A stretch of DNA of 64,000 nt from the NCBI RefSeq assembly GCF_052216985.1, contig NZ_JBQOUY010000014.1, forward strand, positions 13,587 to 77,586. Direction: 5' to 3'. Within the stretch, counting starts at the first letter, position 1. The number at the start of each line of letters is the position of its first letter. Source of the stretch: Acidaminococcus fermentans_A (GTDB lineage Bacteria; Bacillota; Negativicutes; Acidaminococcales; Acidaminococcaceae). Both the position numbers and the translations under genes were made by a program. Below the pieces are notes generated by a model. That model was not told the origin of the DNA. It searched no databases and was given only the letters and a program-made list of their open reading frames with translations. Positions 17,288 through 26,618 of this stretch are shown here, in pieces.

Positions 17288-17779
17288 ATGAAAAGGATCT
17301 TTGATTTTATCGATAATGTACCGGTCACCCGCTGTATTTCCAGCATCCTCATGATGGCCATGGCAGTGATCATGACACTGAATGTGGTCCTTCGCTATGG
17401 ATTCGGCTTTTCGTTTAACTGGGGAGATGAAATCCTGCGGTATATCTGCGTATATATGTCTTTCCTGGGCATTGCGGCAGCCTGGCGGTATAATTCTCAT
17501 GTACGGGTGGCCTTGTTCGTGGAAAAACTTTTTCCTGAATGCCTCAAAGTACCGACTCGGGTCCTAACCTATATCATAACGATGATCTTTATGGTGGCTT
17601 GTACGTATTTTGGCCTGGTGCTGGTGGAACGGATCATCCAGAGCGGGCAGATTTCTCCGGCTTTACATTTGCCGATGTATCTGCTGTATGGAATCGTGCC
17701 GCTGACCAGTATCCTTTCCATCATACAGCTGCTCCTGCAGCTTTTTAAGCATCAAGCCTATCGAAATCCGATGGAATGA
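17288..17779 (+). CDS. TRAP transporter small permease (DctQ)
   Basis: A 163-residue membrane protein with four hydrophobic segments (about 17-37, 52-70, 90-110, 128-150). The N-W-G-D-E-I-L-R-Y motif following the first segment is characteristic of DctQ subunits (usual pattern W.EE..R). It pairs with DctM to form the sodium-coupled secondary transporter. GAGAGAGG precedes ATG 17288. Spacing to dctM is 70 bases. Confidence 0.92.
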   Translation: MKRIFDFIDNVPVTRCISSILMMAMAVIMTLNVVLRYGFGFSFNWGDEILRYICVYMSFLGIAAAWRYNSHVRVALFVEKLFPECLKVPTRVLTYIITMIFMVACTYFGLVLVERIIQSGQISPALHLPMYLLYGIVPLTSILSIIQLLLQLFKHQAYRNPME

Positions 17780-17849
17780 GATGGACTGGATCAAGAATGG
17801 AAAGGGATTTTGCAAGTAAAGAATGAATTACTGAGAAAGGAAGGCAGCT

Positions 17850-19142
17850 ATGATTACCGTACTGTTCGTCGGCTTGGCGGTCCTCCTGTTTATAGGAGTC
17901 CCCATTGCCGTCTGTATTGGAGGCGCCCCTCTTTTGGCCATGGCGGTGGCTGGAAACAGCCGGCAGATGTTCATCGCAGCCCAGCGGATGATTACCGCAC
18001 TGGATTCTACGCCCCTCCTGGCCATTCCCTTATTCGTATATGCAGGGGTCATTATGGGAAAGGGTGGGATTTCCAAGCAGATCGTTGATTTCTGTTATGA
18101 ACTTTTTGGATGGATCGATGGTTCTCTGGGTATTGTGGCCACCATCGCCTGTATGTTTTTTGCAGCGATTTCCGGATCGGCTCCGGCCACGGTGGCTGCC
18201 ATTGGCAGCATCATGATCCCAGCTATGATCAATGATGGATATCCTCCAGGCTTTGCTGCGGCACTGGTGGCCTGCGGCGGGATCATCGGATGTATCATCC
18301 CTCCCAGCATTCCTTTTGTGAATTATGCCCTGATCACCGGGCAGTCCGTCAGTGAACTGTTTGCAGCAGGGGTGATCCCGGGAATCATCATGGGGCTGGC
18401 GCTGTGTTTGATGACATTTGTAAAAGCCCGGAAGAACCACTGGGGCAGCAAAACGGATGGTGTCCATCTGGATCGGGTGATCAAGACATTCTTTAAGGCC
18501 ATTTGGGCGATCTTGATGCCGGTAATCATCTTGGGGGGGATTTACTCCGGAGTGTTTACGCCAACGGAAGCGGCTGCCGTGGCTTGTGTCTACGGATTCC
18601 TGGTGGCCTGGCTGGTGTACCATGCGCTGAAACCTAGTGATATGATGGAGATTTCTTTCGAAGCGGTGAAAACCTCTGCCATGATCCTCTTTATCGTGGC
18701 GACGGCCAATATCTTCAGCTTCATCGTTTCTACGCAGCAGGTTCCTATGAAGCTCTCTAATTTGGTACTGGGGATCACCCACAGCAAATTCCTGATCCTC
18801 CTGCTGATCAATATCATCCTGCTGATCAACGGATGCTTTATGGAAACCACGGCTTCCACCTTCATCTATACACCGATCCTGTATCCTTTGATCAAAAAAC
18901 TAGGGGTGGATCCTGTCCAGTTTGGCGTGATCATCGTGATGAACTTGACTATGGGGCTGGTGACACCACCGTTGGGCATTAACCTTTTTGTTGCGGATGG
19001 ATTGGATAAACGAGTGAATTTCAATGAACAGGTCAAGAATGTCTGGCCGCTCTTTATTGCACTGGTCGCGGTGCTGATGTTGGTTACCTATGTGCCAGGA
19101 TTTTCGACGTTCCTGGTTGAGCTCATGCGTGCCCATAAATAA
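17850..19142 (+). CDS. TRAP transporter large permease (DctM)
   Basis: A 430-residue protein with about twelve hydrophobic segments, the transport-catalysing subunit of a TRAP system. Family blocks such as IPLFVYAGVIMGKGGI, AAISGSAPATVAAIG, IIPPSIPFVNYALITG and LVTPPLGINLF are clear. With DctP and DctQ it completes an apparently functional Na+-dependent high-affinity importer. The alcohol dehydrogenase gene begins 19 bases after its stop, so import and catabolism share one transcript. RBS GAAAGGAAGG precedes ATG 17850. Confidence 0.95.
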   Translation: MITVLFVGLAVLLFIGVPIAVCIGGAPLLAMAVAGNSRQMFIAAQRMITALDSTPLLAIPLFVYAGVIMGKGGISKQIVDFCYELFGWIDGSLGIVATIACMFFAAISGSAPATVAAIGSIMIPAMINDGYPPGFAAALVACGGIIGCIIPPSIPFVNYALITGQSVSELFAAGVIPGIIMGLALCLMTFVKARKNHWGSKTDGVHLDRVIKTFFKAIWAILMPVIILGGIYSGVFTPTEAAAVACVYGFLVAWLVYHALKPSDMMEISFEAVKTSAMILFIVATANIFSFIVSTQQVPMKLSNLVLGITHSKFLILLLINIILLINGCFMETTASTFIYTPILYPLIKKLGVDPVQFGVIIVMNLTMGLVTPPLGINLFVADGLDKRVNFNEQVKNVWPLFIALVAVLMLVTYVPGFSTFLVELMRAHK

Positions 19143-19161
19143 TTTGGAAGGGGGAAGATCG

Positions 19162-20310
19162 ATGAAGAGTTTTATGTTTAAAGTCCCGCAAAATGTCGTC
19201 TTCGGGCAGGGGGCTCTGAAACAGCTGCCTGATATCTTACAAACAGAAAATGCGTCTTCCGTATTTCTGGTTGCTGATAAAGGCCTGCAGCAGGTGGGGC
19301 TGGTGGATAAGACGAAAACAATCTTGGCGGAAAAAGGAATCGCCTGTCAGGAATTCGTCGATCTGTCGGTCAATCCTACGGTAGCGAATGTGGAAACTGC
19401 GACGGAAGCGTTCAAAGCATCCGGGTGTAAAAGCATTGTGGCCCTGGGCGGCGGCGGTCCTATGGATGTGGCAAAATCGGTAGCTATCCTGGTGACTTAT
19501 GGGGGAAAGATCACGGATTATGCCGGATTGGGAAAAGTGCCTGGTCCTGTCTTACCTTTAATCGCTATTCCTACGACCGCTGGGACTGGCAGTGAAGTGA
19601 CAGCTTCCTCTGTGATTACGGATGAAAAGACCCATTTCAAGATGGCCATCATCAGTTACAATATCTGTCCTACCTACGCGCTCCTGGATCCGGAATTGGT
19701 CATGACAGTGCCCCGTTCGGTGGCAGCCGCCTGCGGTGTCGATGCTTTCATCCATGCTATGGAAGCTTATGTATCAAAGACCTCGTCACCTTTCACGGAT
19801 GCCATGGGGGAACATGCCATGCGGATGATTGGCGGTAATATCCGGCGCTATGTGGCTTCCCGGGATGATGAAGAAGCAGCTTCCAATATGCTGGTAGGGT
19901 CCATGTTGGCAGGATTGGCTTTTGCCTGGGGGAAACTGGGAAATATCCATGCCATGAGCCATCCGGTCAGCGGATTTTTCCATGTGGCCCATGGGGTAGC
20001 CAATGCCATCCTGATGCCGGCTATCGTGGAATACAACGCGCTGGCCGATCAGGGAAGATACCGGGTAATCTATGATTGTATTACCCAGGGGGCTAAAGCG
20101 GATGCTTCTTTTGTTCCTGAAATGCTGGTGGAAGAATTACGGAAGCTGAATCGGGAATTAGGGATCCCGGAGAAGCTCTCCGATGTGGGAGTGACAGAAG
20201 ATAAAATCGGCGTGATGGCCATCGATGCCATGAAAAGTGTCAATGTTGTGGTCAATCCGCGGCAGACGACGATCAAGGATATCGAAGCGCTGTATCGAAA
20301 ATTATTGTAA
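19162..20310 (+). CDS. Iron-containing alcohol dehydrogenase (module A, first)
   Basis: A 382-residue group III alcohol dehydrogenase. It has the NAD(P)-binding ALGGGGPMDVAKS, the IPTTAGTGSEVT segment and metal ligands in CGVDAFIHAMEAY and HAMSHPVSGFFHVAHG. Members interconvert a primary alcohol and its aldehyde (1,3-propanediol, lactaldehyde, 4-hydroxybutyrate or isethionate/sulfoacetaldehyde are examples). ATG 19162 follows GAAGGGGGAAG; the open frame extends upstream into dctM but lacks support. It is the closest relative in this window of the enzyme at 26619-27770. Between dctM and the acylating aldehyde dehydrogenase it probably oxidises an imported hydroxy compound or reduces the derived aldehyde. 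Confidence 0.92.
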   Translation: MKSFMFKVPQNVVFGQGALKQLPDILQTENASSVFLVADKGLQQVGLVDKTKTILAEKGIACQEFVDLSVNPTVANVETATEAFKASGCKSIVALGGGGPMDVAKSVAILVTYGGKITDYAGLGKVPGPVLPLIAIPTTAGTGSEVTASSVITDEKTHFKMAIISYNICPTYALLDPELVMTVPRSVAAACGVDAFIHAMEAYVSKTSSPFTDAMGEHAMRMIGGNIRRYVASRDDEEAASNMLVGSMLAGLAFAWGKLGNIHAMSHPVSGFFHVAHGVANAILMPAIVEYNALADQGRYRVIYDCITQGAKADASFVPEMLVEELRKLNRELGIPEKLSDVGVTEDKIGVMAIDAMKSVNVVVNPRQTTIKDIEALYRKLL

Positions 20311-20318
20311 AAAAATAA

Positions 20319-20333
20319 GTCTGATGACCTGAT
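20319..20333 (+). promoter_or_regulatory. Module A operator copy 3, upstream of the acylating aldehyde dehydrogenase
   Basis: GTCTGATGACCTGAT, identical to 15975-15989, in the 96-base gap ahead of the gene. A copy inside the operon suggests an internal, separately regulated promoter. Confidence 0.6.
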
Positions 20334-20406
20334 CATTAAAATGCACAGCTAGAAATGTTTGGCGGCTTTCCCCTTGCAGGGGACATCGAGAAAGGAGCTT
20401 ACGTTT

Positions 20407-21786
20407 ATGGAACAGGCAGTAAAAGAGTATTTGGACAAAATGGTAGAAGCTTCCCGTATTGCACAGAAAGAATTTGAAACATACCCGCAGGAAAAAGTGG
20501 ATCAGGCCGTGCGGGCAGTGGGGAAAGCAGTTTATGATAATGCGGAACTTCTGGCCCATATGGCGGTGGATGAAACCAAAATGGGGAATTACGCAGATAA
20601 GATTGCTAAATGCGTCAATAAATCCAAGAGTGTCTGGTGGCGGATGAAAGACAAGAAGAGCCGGGGCATCATCAAACGGATCCCGGAATTGGGTTTGGTG
20701 GAAGTTGCGAAACCCATCGGAGTGATTGGCTGCGTAGCACCGACCACAAACCCGGTCATCAATGTGATGCAAAATGCTATGTGCGCCTTGAAATGCGGGA
20801 ATTCTATGATTGTCAGCCCGCATCCCCGTGCCAAACATTCCAGCGTGAAAACAGTAGAAGTGATCAATGAAGCTTTAGATGCGCTGGGAATGCCGAAGAA
20901 TCTGATCCAGGTGATCACAGAACCCAGTATGGAACTTTCTGCGGGTCTGATGAGTGCGGTGGATCTGTGCATCTGCACCGGCGGTCCGGGGCTCGTCAAG
21001 GCTGCCTATTCTTCCGGGAAACCGGCTATAGGGGTAGGACAGGGGAATGTCCAGGTCCTGGTGGACCGGGATGCGGACCTGGATCAGGTAGCAGCCATGG
21101 TCATCAAAGGACGGACTTTCGATAACGGGGTCCTGTGCACCTGTGAACAGAATGTCATCTGCCCGGTGGATAAAAAAGAAGAAATGATTGCTGCGCTGAA
21201 GAAACATGGCGCTTATTACATCGACAATCCGGAAGATGCAGCCAAGCTGAGAGATACGGCGTTTCCCAATGGTGGCTCTGTGAGCAAGGAATATCCAGGA
21301 GCCAGTGTGAAGAAAATCGCACAGCTGTCCGGGATCCAGGGCATCCCGGAAGATGCCAAAGTCATCGTTTCCTGTACCCGGGGCTATGGGAAGGCGGAAC
21401 CGCTGGCCAAAGAAAAACTCTTCCCTGTGCTGGCGTTCTTTACTTATGACAAATGGGAAGATGCCATCCATATCGCCAAGACCAATCTGGAAATGGAAGG
21501 CATCGGGCACAGCGTGGTGATCCATTCCAATACGCCGGAGCATATCGAAGCGGTGGCGGAAGCAATCCCGGTCAGCCGTTTCGCCGTGAACCAGGTAGGC
21601 GGCACCAACCTGGGAGGTGCCATGGACAACGGGCTGAATCCGACGACTACACTGGGCTGTGGGACTTGGGGAAACAACAGTATCAGTGAAAACTTCACCT
21701 ATTACCATCTGATGAACCTGACTCGCATTTCTTACCGTGTTCCGGATATGTATATCCCTACGGATGAAGAAATCTGGGCCGAATAA
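20407..21786 (+). CDS. CoA-acylating aldehyde dehydrogenase (SucD-like, module A)
   Basis: A 459-residue member of the acylating aldehyde dehydrogenase family, which converts an aldehyde plus CoA and NAD(P)+ to acyl-CoA. The catalytic cysteine is C244 in DNGVLCTCEQN, at the position of the AdhE and SucD nucleophile; AYSSGKPAIGVGQGNVQ and the C-terminal TTLGCGTWGNNSISENFTYYH are family hallmarks. From memory it resembles succinate-semialdehyde dehydrogenase SucD of Clostridium kluyveri and Porphyromonas; sulfoacetaldehyde- and acetaldehyde-specific enzymes share the same fold. ATG 20407 follows AAAGGAG. Together with the adjacent CoA-transferase it could generate or consume acyl-CoA from the TRAP substrate. 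Confidence 0.9.
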   Translation: MEQAVKEYLDKMVEASRIAQKEFETYPQEKVDQAVRAVGKAVYDNAELLAHMAVDETKMGNYADKIAKCVNKSKSVWWRMKDKKSRGIIKRIPELGLVEVAKPIGVIGCVAPTTNPVINVMQNAMCALKCGNSMIVSPHPRAKHSSVKTVEVINEALDALGMPKNLIQVITEPSMELSAGLMSAVDLCICTGGPGLVKAAYSSGKPAIGVGQGNVQVLVDRDADLDQVAAMVIKGRTFDNGVLCTCEQNVICPVDKKEEMIAALKKHGAYYIDNPEDAAKLRDTAFPNGGSVSKEYPGASVKKIAQLSGIQGIPEDAKVIVSCTRGYGKAEPLAKEKLFPVLAFFTYDKWEDAIHIAKTNLEMEGIGHSVVIHSNTPEHIEAVAEAIPVSRFAVNQVGGTNLGGAMDNGLNPTTTLGCGTWGNNSISENFTYYHLMNLTRISYRVPDMYIPTDEEIWAE

Positions 21787-21809
21787 GTCCTTTCCTTTCT
21801 CATAGCGGG

Positions 21810-21852
21810 AAGCGGCTGCAGTGATGCCTCTGGGCAGGGCAGCCGCTTTTCG
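21810..21852 (+). terminator. Intra-operon terminator or attenuator
   Basis: A perfect 10-bp stem AAGCGGCTGC / GCAGCCGCTT followed by a short T-run, between the aldehyde dehydrogenase and the CoA-transferase. It may reduce downstream expression. Confidence 0.75.
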
Positions 21853-21890
21853 CCTGAAAAAGGAAGCCTGTGGCAGGAGGAAAAGAGAAG

Positions 21891-23210
21891 ATGGAAGGAT
21901 ATCTCCATAAATTTGTGAGTCCGGACGAAGCTGTCTGTTTAGGGGTCAAATCAGGGGATTGGGTGGATTTTGGCTTTGGCAATGGGTTCCCGGAACTGAT
22001 GGATGAGGCTTTGGCCCGCCACAAGGAGGAGCTCAGGGATGTGAAGATCCGGGGCGGATTGGTTTATCGCCCCATCATCCATACCATCGACTGCGACCCG
22101 GAGAGAAAGCATTTCCAATATTATAGCTGGCATCTAGGGAACTACGAACGGAAGATGTTCACGGCCAAGCGGCTGCATTTCGTCCCTATGCTGCTGCGTC
22201 TCTTGCCAGAGATGTATCGGGATTATCTGCCGGTGGATGTGGCCATCGTGCCGGTATCCAAACCGGATGCTCAGGGCTATTGCGGGCTTGGGCTGGCCAA
22301 TTACTGCTGGAAAACCATTATCCAGAAAGCCAGGACTATCATCTTTGAAATCAATGAAAAAATGCCCGGTCTTCAGGGGATTGACGGCTCCCATCGGGTT
22401 TCCCTGGAGGAAGCCGATTATATCGTAGAAGGGGAACATCAGCCCCTTTGCGTATCCAGTTATCGAGAACCCAGCCAGGCAGATCTCCAGATTGCCAAGA
22501 ATGTAGTCCGGGAAATCCCGGACCGAGCTGTCTTATCCTTAGGGGTGGGGGCCATCCCCTTTACCATTGCCCAGCTGCTGGCGCAATCAGAACAGGAAGA
22601 TCTAGGCTGCCATACGGGGACCCTCAGTGATGCGTTCCTCATGCTCCATAAAGCAGGGAAACTGACCAATCGCTGGAAGGAGGAGAAAACAGGACTTTCT
22701 TCCTGGAATCTGGTCAGCGGGTCCCAGGAACTATATGATTGGCTCCGGGAAAAACCGGATGCGTTTTATCCGGCCGAACTGGATTATATCCATAATCCCC
22801 GTGTGATGGAGCGGATTTCCCGGTATATCAGCATCAATGGAGGTATCCAGCTGGACTTGATGGGGCAGGAAAATGCCGAATCCGTAGGGACTCGTCAGAT
22901 TTCCGGCGTGGGAGGACAGCTGGATTTCCTGGAAGGAGCCTTCCTGTCCCGGGGCGGTGCAGGGTATATCTGCATTGAATCTTCCCGGGTGGACAAAAAG
23001 GGTGTGCGCCATTCCAATATCGTCCCGGCCATTGCGGCCGGCAGTGCCATTTCAGGGCCCCGGGCCTTGATCCAAAATGTGGCTACCGAATACGGGGTGG
23101 CCCATCTGACAGGTTTGTCTTTAGAAGAACGGGCAGAGGCCATGATCCGCATTGCCCATCCGGATTTCCGGGAAGAGTTGAAAGCGTATAAAGAGAAAGT
23201 GTTTTCTTGA
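21891..23210 (+). CDS. Acetyl-CoA hydrolase/transferase family protein (Cat2-like)
   Basis: A 439-residue family I CoA-transferase. The C-terminal block A-E-S-V-G-T-R-Q-I-S-G-V-G-G-Q-L-D-F and the V-P-V-S-K-P-D segment match the 4-hydroxybutyrate/butyrate:acetate CoA-transferase subfamily (Cat2, AbfT, But). The catalytic residue of the family is a glutamate that forms an acyl-glutamyl anhydride, here probably the Glu of the AESVG region or nearby. A GTG at 21870 is in frame, but AGGAGG (21875-21880) is ideally placed for ATG 21891. In context it would exchange CoA between acetate and the acyl-CoA made by the upstream dehydrogenase. Confidence 0.88.
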   Translation: MEGYLHKFVSPDEAVCLGVKSGDWVDFGFGNGFPELMDEALARHKEELRDVKIRGGLVYRPIIHTIDCDPERKHFQYYSWHLGNYERKMFTAKRLHFVPMLLRLLPEMYRDYLPVDVAIVPVSKPDAQGYCGLGLANYCWKTIIQKARTIIFEINEKMPGLQGIDGSHRVSLEEADYIVEGEHQPLCVSSYREPSQADLQIAKNVVREIPDRAVLSLGVGAIPFTIAQLLAQSEQEDLGCHTGTLSDAFLMLHKAGKLTNRWKEEKTGLSSWNLVSGSQELYDWLREKPDAFYPAELDYIHNPRVMERISRYISINGGIQLDLMGQENAESVGTRQISGVGGQLDFLEGAFLSRGGAGYICIESSRVDKKGVRHSNIVPAIAAGSAISGPRALIQNVATEYGVAHLTGLSLEERAEAMIRIAHPDFREELKAYKEKVFS

Positions 23211-23372
23211 AATAAGCTTCGTTCTCCAGATGTTTGGATTTCAAAAGATGCAAATCTTGTTCCTGTACTGCAAATCTCTTCTTTTGTCATGCAGCGGGGG
23301 CCGATTCTGCTATACTGAAGGAAAAGCAGAATGCGGCGTCCAAGGCTGCTGAAAAAGATGGAGGTTTTGGCG

Positions 23373-24545
23373 ATGAAGGATTTTATCTATCATGTTCCCA
23401 CAAAGATTTATTTTGGAAGGACCGCACTGGACCATTTGGGGGAAACCCTGAAATCTTTTGGAGACAGGGTCCTGTTGATCTATGGGGGAGGTTCAATCAA
23501 GAAAAGTGGCTTATATGATCGGATCCTGGCAGAAAGCCGGAAGTACCATCTGGAACTGACGGAGCTTCCGGGAATCGATCCCAATCCCCGGATCCAGTCC
23601 GTACGCAAAGGGGTGGCGCTGTGCAAAGAGCAGGGAATCCAGGTGGTGCTGGCTGCCGGCGGCGGTTCCTGCCTGGATACGGGGAAATTCACAGCGGCTG
23701 GTGCCTGTGTGGATTTCGATCCCTGGGAATTCTTTGCCCGGAAGGCCCCGCTGACCGAAGCTCTCCCGCTGGTCACCATTCCGACGATTGCGGCCACTGG
23801 ATCAGAAATGGATGATGGGGGTGTCATCAGCAACCTGGAGACCCAGGAGAAGCTGGCCCGTTTTGCCCCGGCACTCCAGCCGCAAGTTTCCTTCCTGGAT
23901 CCGGAATTGACGTATTCCGTCAGCCGATACCAGACTGCCTGCGGGTCGGCAGATATCCTGTCCCATATCCTGGAAACGTATTTCAATCCGGGAGAAGGGA
24001 TGTATATGCTGGATGCGGTCATGGAAGGGTTGATGAAGACGGTCCTGAAATATGCTCCCATTGCCCTGGAACAGCCGGATGACTACGAGGCGAGAGCCAA
24101 TCTCTTGTGGACTTCTACCTGGGCCATCAATGGCTTCATCAAGGGCTGTCAGAACCAGGTGTGGAGCTGCCACGCTCTGGAACATGAGATGTCAGCCCTC
24201 TATGACATTACCCATGGGCTGGGCTTGGCCATCCTGACACCCCGGTTCTTGGAATACTGCCTGGATCAGGAGCACGTGGACCGGTATGTCCGGTTGGGCG
24301 TCAATGTCTTCGGACTGGATCCGGCGGGAGAGCCTATGGAAATCGCCCGGGAAAGCATCCAAAGGCTTTCAGAGTTCTTTTTTGGGACCTTGGGGCTGCC
24401 GTCCTCACTGACAGAATTGGGGATCCGGCCGGAAGATTTTTCCGTCATGGCCGAAAAAGCCTGCCGGACAAAAGGCGGGATCGTCAGAGGGTTTAAAGAC
24501 CTGCAAGAAGCAGATTTGGTGAAAATCTATGAAATGTGTCTGTAA
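23373..24545 (+). CDS. Iron-containing alcohol dehydrogenase, butanol-dehydrogenase/YqhD type (module A, second)
   Basis: A 390-residue protein of a different alcohol dehydrogenase branch from the one at 19162. YHVPTKIYFG, VLLIYGGGSIKKSGLYD and AAGGGSCLDTGK identify the BdhA/YqhD branch, which is typically NADPH-dependent and reduces short aldehydes. Metal ligands are visible in GSADILSHILE and SCHALEHEMSALYDITHG. Three in-frame ATGs lie close together; 23373 is chosen because TGGAGG sits 8 bases before it. It ends module A and is followed by a hairpin. A broad aldehyde-detoxifying or redox-balancing role is plausible. Confidence 0.88.
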   Translation: MKDFIYHVPTKIYFGRTALDHLGETLKSFGDRVLLIYGGGSIKKSGLYDRILAESRKYHLELTELPGIDPNPRIQSVRKGVALCKEQGIQVVLAAGGGSCLDTGKFTAAGACVDFDPWEFFARKAPLTEALPLVTIPTIAATGSEMDDGGVISNLETQEKLARFAPALQPQVSFLDPELTYSVSRYQTACGSADILSHILETYFNPGEGMYMLDAVMEGLMKTVLKYAPIALEQPDDYEARANLLWTSTWAINGFIKGCQNQVWSCHALEHEMSALYDITHGLGLAILTPRFLEYCLDQEHVDRYVRLGVNVFGLDPAGEPMEIARESIQRLSEFFFGTLGLPSSLTELGIRPEDFSVMAEKACRTKGGIVRGFKDLQEADLVKIYEMCL

Positions 24546-24552
24546 AAGACAG

Positions 24553-24605
24553 GCATGAAAAAAGGGGCTGCGACACATCTTAGTGCCGCAACCCTTGTTT
24601 TTCAT
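24553..24605. terminator. Terminator between convergent module A and the VWA gene
   Basis: GCATGAAAAA...GGGGCTGCG pairs imperfectly with CGCAACCC...TTTTTCATGC; same GGGGCTG-type core as other hairpins here. Confidence 0.75.
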
Positions 24606-25798
24606 GCTTCAGTTTTGCGCAGATAATCCATGCTTGTTTCCAATCCTTTGAGCGTCAAAGGAAACATATGGATCCCCTTTTCCATGATCCGGGCCGTGCT
24701 GTAATAAAAATGCCAGTAGTCTTGTTCCACTGGATTCAGCCAGACGGTGGCAGGATACCGTTGGAGAAGCTCTTCCAGCCAGGCGATCCCGGGGCGGTCG
24801 TTTCCCCGTTTGTATTCAATATTCCCATTGACCGCCATCAGTTCCTCTTCTCCCATACGGGCATCGCCTACCAGGATGACCTTGTACTCCCGAGAGCACT
24901 GCTGGAATACCCACTGGGTGGAAATCCGGTGTTCCCAGGCACAATCTGGCGAGGTGAAAAGCTGATCATAGAAGATATTGTGGAAGTAGTAGATCTTCAG
25001 TTCTTTGAAGGAGGAGCCCTGGCTTACGGCTTGGAATAAACGGCGGGAAAGATCCATATAGGGCCACATGGATCCGCCACTGTCCATCAGGAGGAGCAGC
25101 TTCGTCCGGTTCTTCCGGGGCCGCTTCAGGACGATATCCAGGAAACCGCCTTTTTGAGACGTGGCGCTGATGGTCCCGTCAACATCCAATTCTGTCTTGG
25201 GGATATTCTCTTGATCAGAAAGCCGGCGGAGCTTCCGCAGGGCCATTTGGAACTGCCGGATCTCCAGGATCCGGTCGTCACGGAAGTCGGCAAAGCGCCG
25301 TTCTCCGGCAACGGCCAATGCCCGGTGCTGATGGGATCCTCCAAAGACTCGGATGCCTTTGGGCGCATACCCGGAATGGCCAAAGGCAGTCTGGCCGCCG
25401 GTGCCGATCCAGGTGGTGCCGCCATGATGGGCTTCTTTCTGCTGTTTCAGCCGTTCTTCCATCAATTGTTCAATCCCTTCCCGAGAGAATCTTCCCCAGA
25501 CCAGATCCGTCGTTTCCTTATCAAAAGGCGTGGGAGAGCTGGCTTGGGCCAGCCATTCTTGGAATTCTGGGGGAAGCTCCCTGGGATCTTTTATGTGTTG
25601 GAAAAACACTGAGAAGGCTTCATCAAAACGATCGTAATCCGTCTCTTTCTTGACCAGGACGGTCCGGGCTAGATGGTAGAATCCCAGCAGGCTGTTCCCG
25701 TGGAGGCCCAGTTCCAGGGCGTGGAGAAAGACGGACCACTCGGTCAAGGTGGTATGGAGACCATGGCTCCGGAGACAATAGAGAAACGGCGTGAACAT
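24602..25798 (-). CDS. VWA-domain protein (CoxE-like) with altered MIDAS
   Basis: A 398-residue protein. The C-terminal half (from about residue 233) is a von Willebrand A domain of the CoxE/YehP-like type. The metal-site motif begins at D239 and reads D-S-G-G-S, so the third residue of the usual D-x-S-x-S is glycine. The N-terminal half is basic and probably helical. The start codon lies one base after the MoxR gene's stop (TGA-T-ATG), giving strong translational coupling. MoxR-VWA pairs act as chaperones that insert metals or remodel partner enzymes (CoxD/CoxE for CO dehydrogenase is the reference case). Here the co-transcribed partner is an iron alcohol dehydrogenase; the true client is unknown. 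Confidence 0.85.
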   Translation of the reverse strand: MFTPFLYCLRSHGLHTTLTEWSVFLHALELGLHGNSLLGFYHLARTVLVKKETDYDRFDEAFSVFFQHIKDPRELPPEFQEWLAQASSPTPFDKETTDLVWGRFSREGIEQLMEERLKQQKEAHHGGTTWIGTGGQTAFGHSGYAPKGIRVFGGSHQHRALAVAGERRFADFRDDRILEIRQFQMALRKLRRLSDQENIPKTELDVDGTISATSQKGGFLDIVLKRPRKNRTKLLLLMDSGGSMWPYMDLSRRLFQAVSQGSSFKELKIYYFHNIFYDQLFTSPDCAWEHRISTQWVFQQCSREYKVILVGDARMGEEELMAVNGNIEYKRGNDRPGIAWLEELLQRYPATVWLNPVEQDYWHFYYSTARIMEKGIHMFPLTLKGLETSMDYLRKTEA

Positions 25799-25799
25799 A

Positions 25800-26600
25800 T
25801 CAGTAACCGGCCCGTTTCAAGTCTTCCGTCTTTTTCAGCAGGACGCCGATGAAGGGAAGATGGGAAGTGAGTTTTTCCGGGGAAATGCCACTGATCGCCA
25901 GGGCTTGGATCCAGTCCAGCAGCTCTGCGGTGCTGGGTCGTTTGCTCAGGCCGGAAATCTTCCGCAGCTGGTAAAAGGCGTCTATGGCACTTGTCAGCAG
26001 ATCATCCTCCAAATGAGGGAATTTGGCATGGACGATCTGGGCCATGGCAGCCGGATCGGGGAAGGCGATGTAGTGGAAGATGCAGCGGCGGAGAAAGGCG
26101 TCCGGCAGCTCTTTTTCTGCATTGGAGGTAATGATGACCAGGGGCTTTTGTCGGGCTCTGACGGTTTCCCCCGTTTCCGGGATATAGAATTCCATCTTGT
26201 CCAGTTCCCATAACAGGTCATTGGGGAATTCCAGGTCAGCTTTATCGATTTCGTCGATCAGGAGGACCGCCCGCTGGGGACTGCGGAAAGCTTCCCCCAG
26301 TTTCCCCAGCCGGATATAACGGGAGATGTCCTCCACGCCTTCTGTGCCGAACTGACTGTCGTAGAGCCGCTGGACGGTATCATAGACGTACAGTCCGTCC
26401 TGGGCCCGGGTAGTCGATTTGATGCTCCAGACGAAGAGGGGAAGCCCCAGCTCTTCTGCTACGGCTTCCGCCAGGACTGTTTTCCCGGTGCCTGGTTCAC
26501 CTTTGAGCAGCAGGGGCTTTTCCAGAGCAGCTGCGATGTTTACGCTGCGCTGCAGTTCTTCAGAGGCAATGTAGGAATCTGTTCCTGTAAAAGATGCCAT
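25800..26600 (-). CDS. MoxR-family AAA+ ATPase
   Basis: A 266-residue single-domain AAA+ protein. Walker A is GEPGTGKT (34-41), Walker B is VLLIDEIDKAD, sensor 1 is in IITSNAEKELPDAFLRRC, and the lid domain follows, matching the MoxR clade. It is translationally coupled to the VWA protein downstream and sits 18 bases after the iron alcohol dehydrogenase gene. Such ATPases work as chaperones in cofactor or metal loading with a VWA partner. The cytoplasmic location follows from the lack of signal or membrane segments. Confidence 0.93.
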   Translation of the reverse strand: MASFTGTDSYIASEELQRSVNIAAALEKPLLLKGEPGTGKTVLAEAVAEELGLPLFVWSIKSTTRAQDGLYVYDTVQRLYDSQFGTEGVEDISRYIRLGKLGEAFRSPQRAVLLIDEIDKADLEFPNDLLWELDKMEFYIPETGETVRARQKPLVIITSNAEKELPDAFLRRCIFHYIAFPDPAAMAQIVHAKFPHLEDDLLTSAIDAFYQLRKISGLSKRPSTAELLDWIQALAISGISPEKLTSHLPFIGVLLKKTEDLKRAGY

Positions 26601-26618
26601 TTTTTATCCTTTTCAGAA

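Noticed and set aside
19162..23210. Calling module A a complete 4-hydroxybutyrate pathway
   Set aside because: No 4-hydroxybutyryl-CoA dehydratase or vinylacetyl isomerase in the window, and the alcohol dehydrogenase differs from the Clostridium kluyveri enzyme as I remember it.
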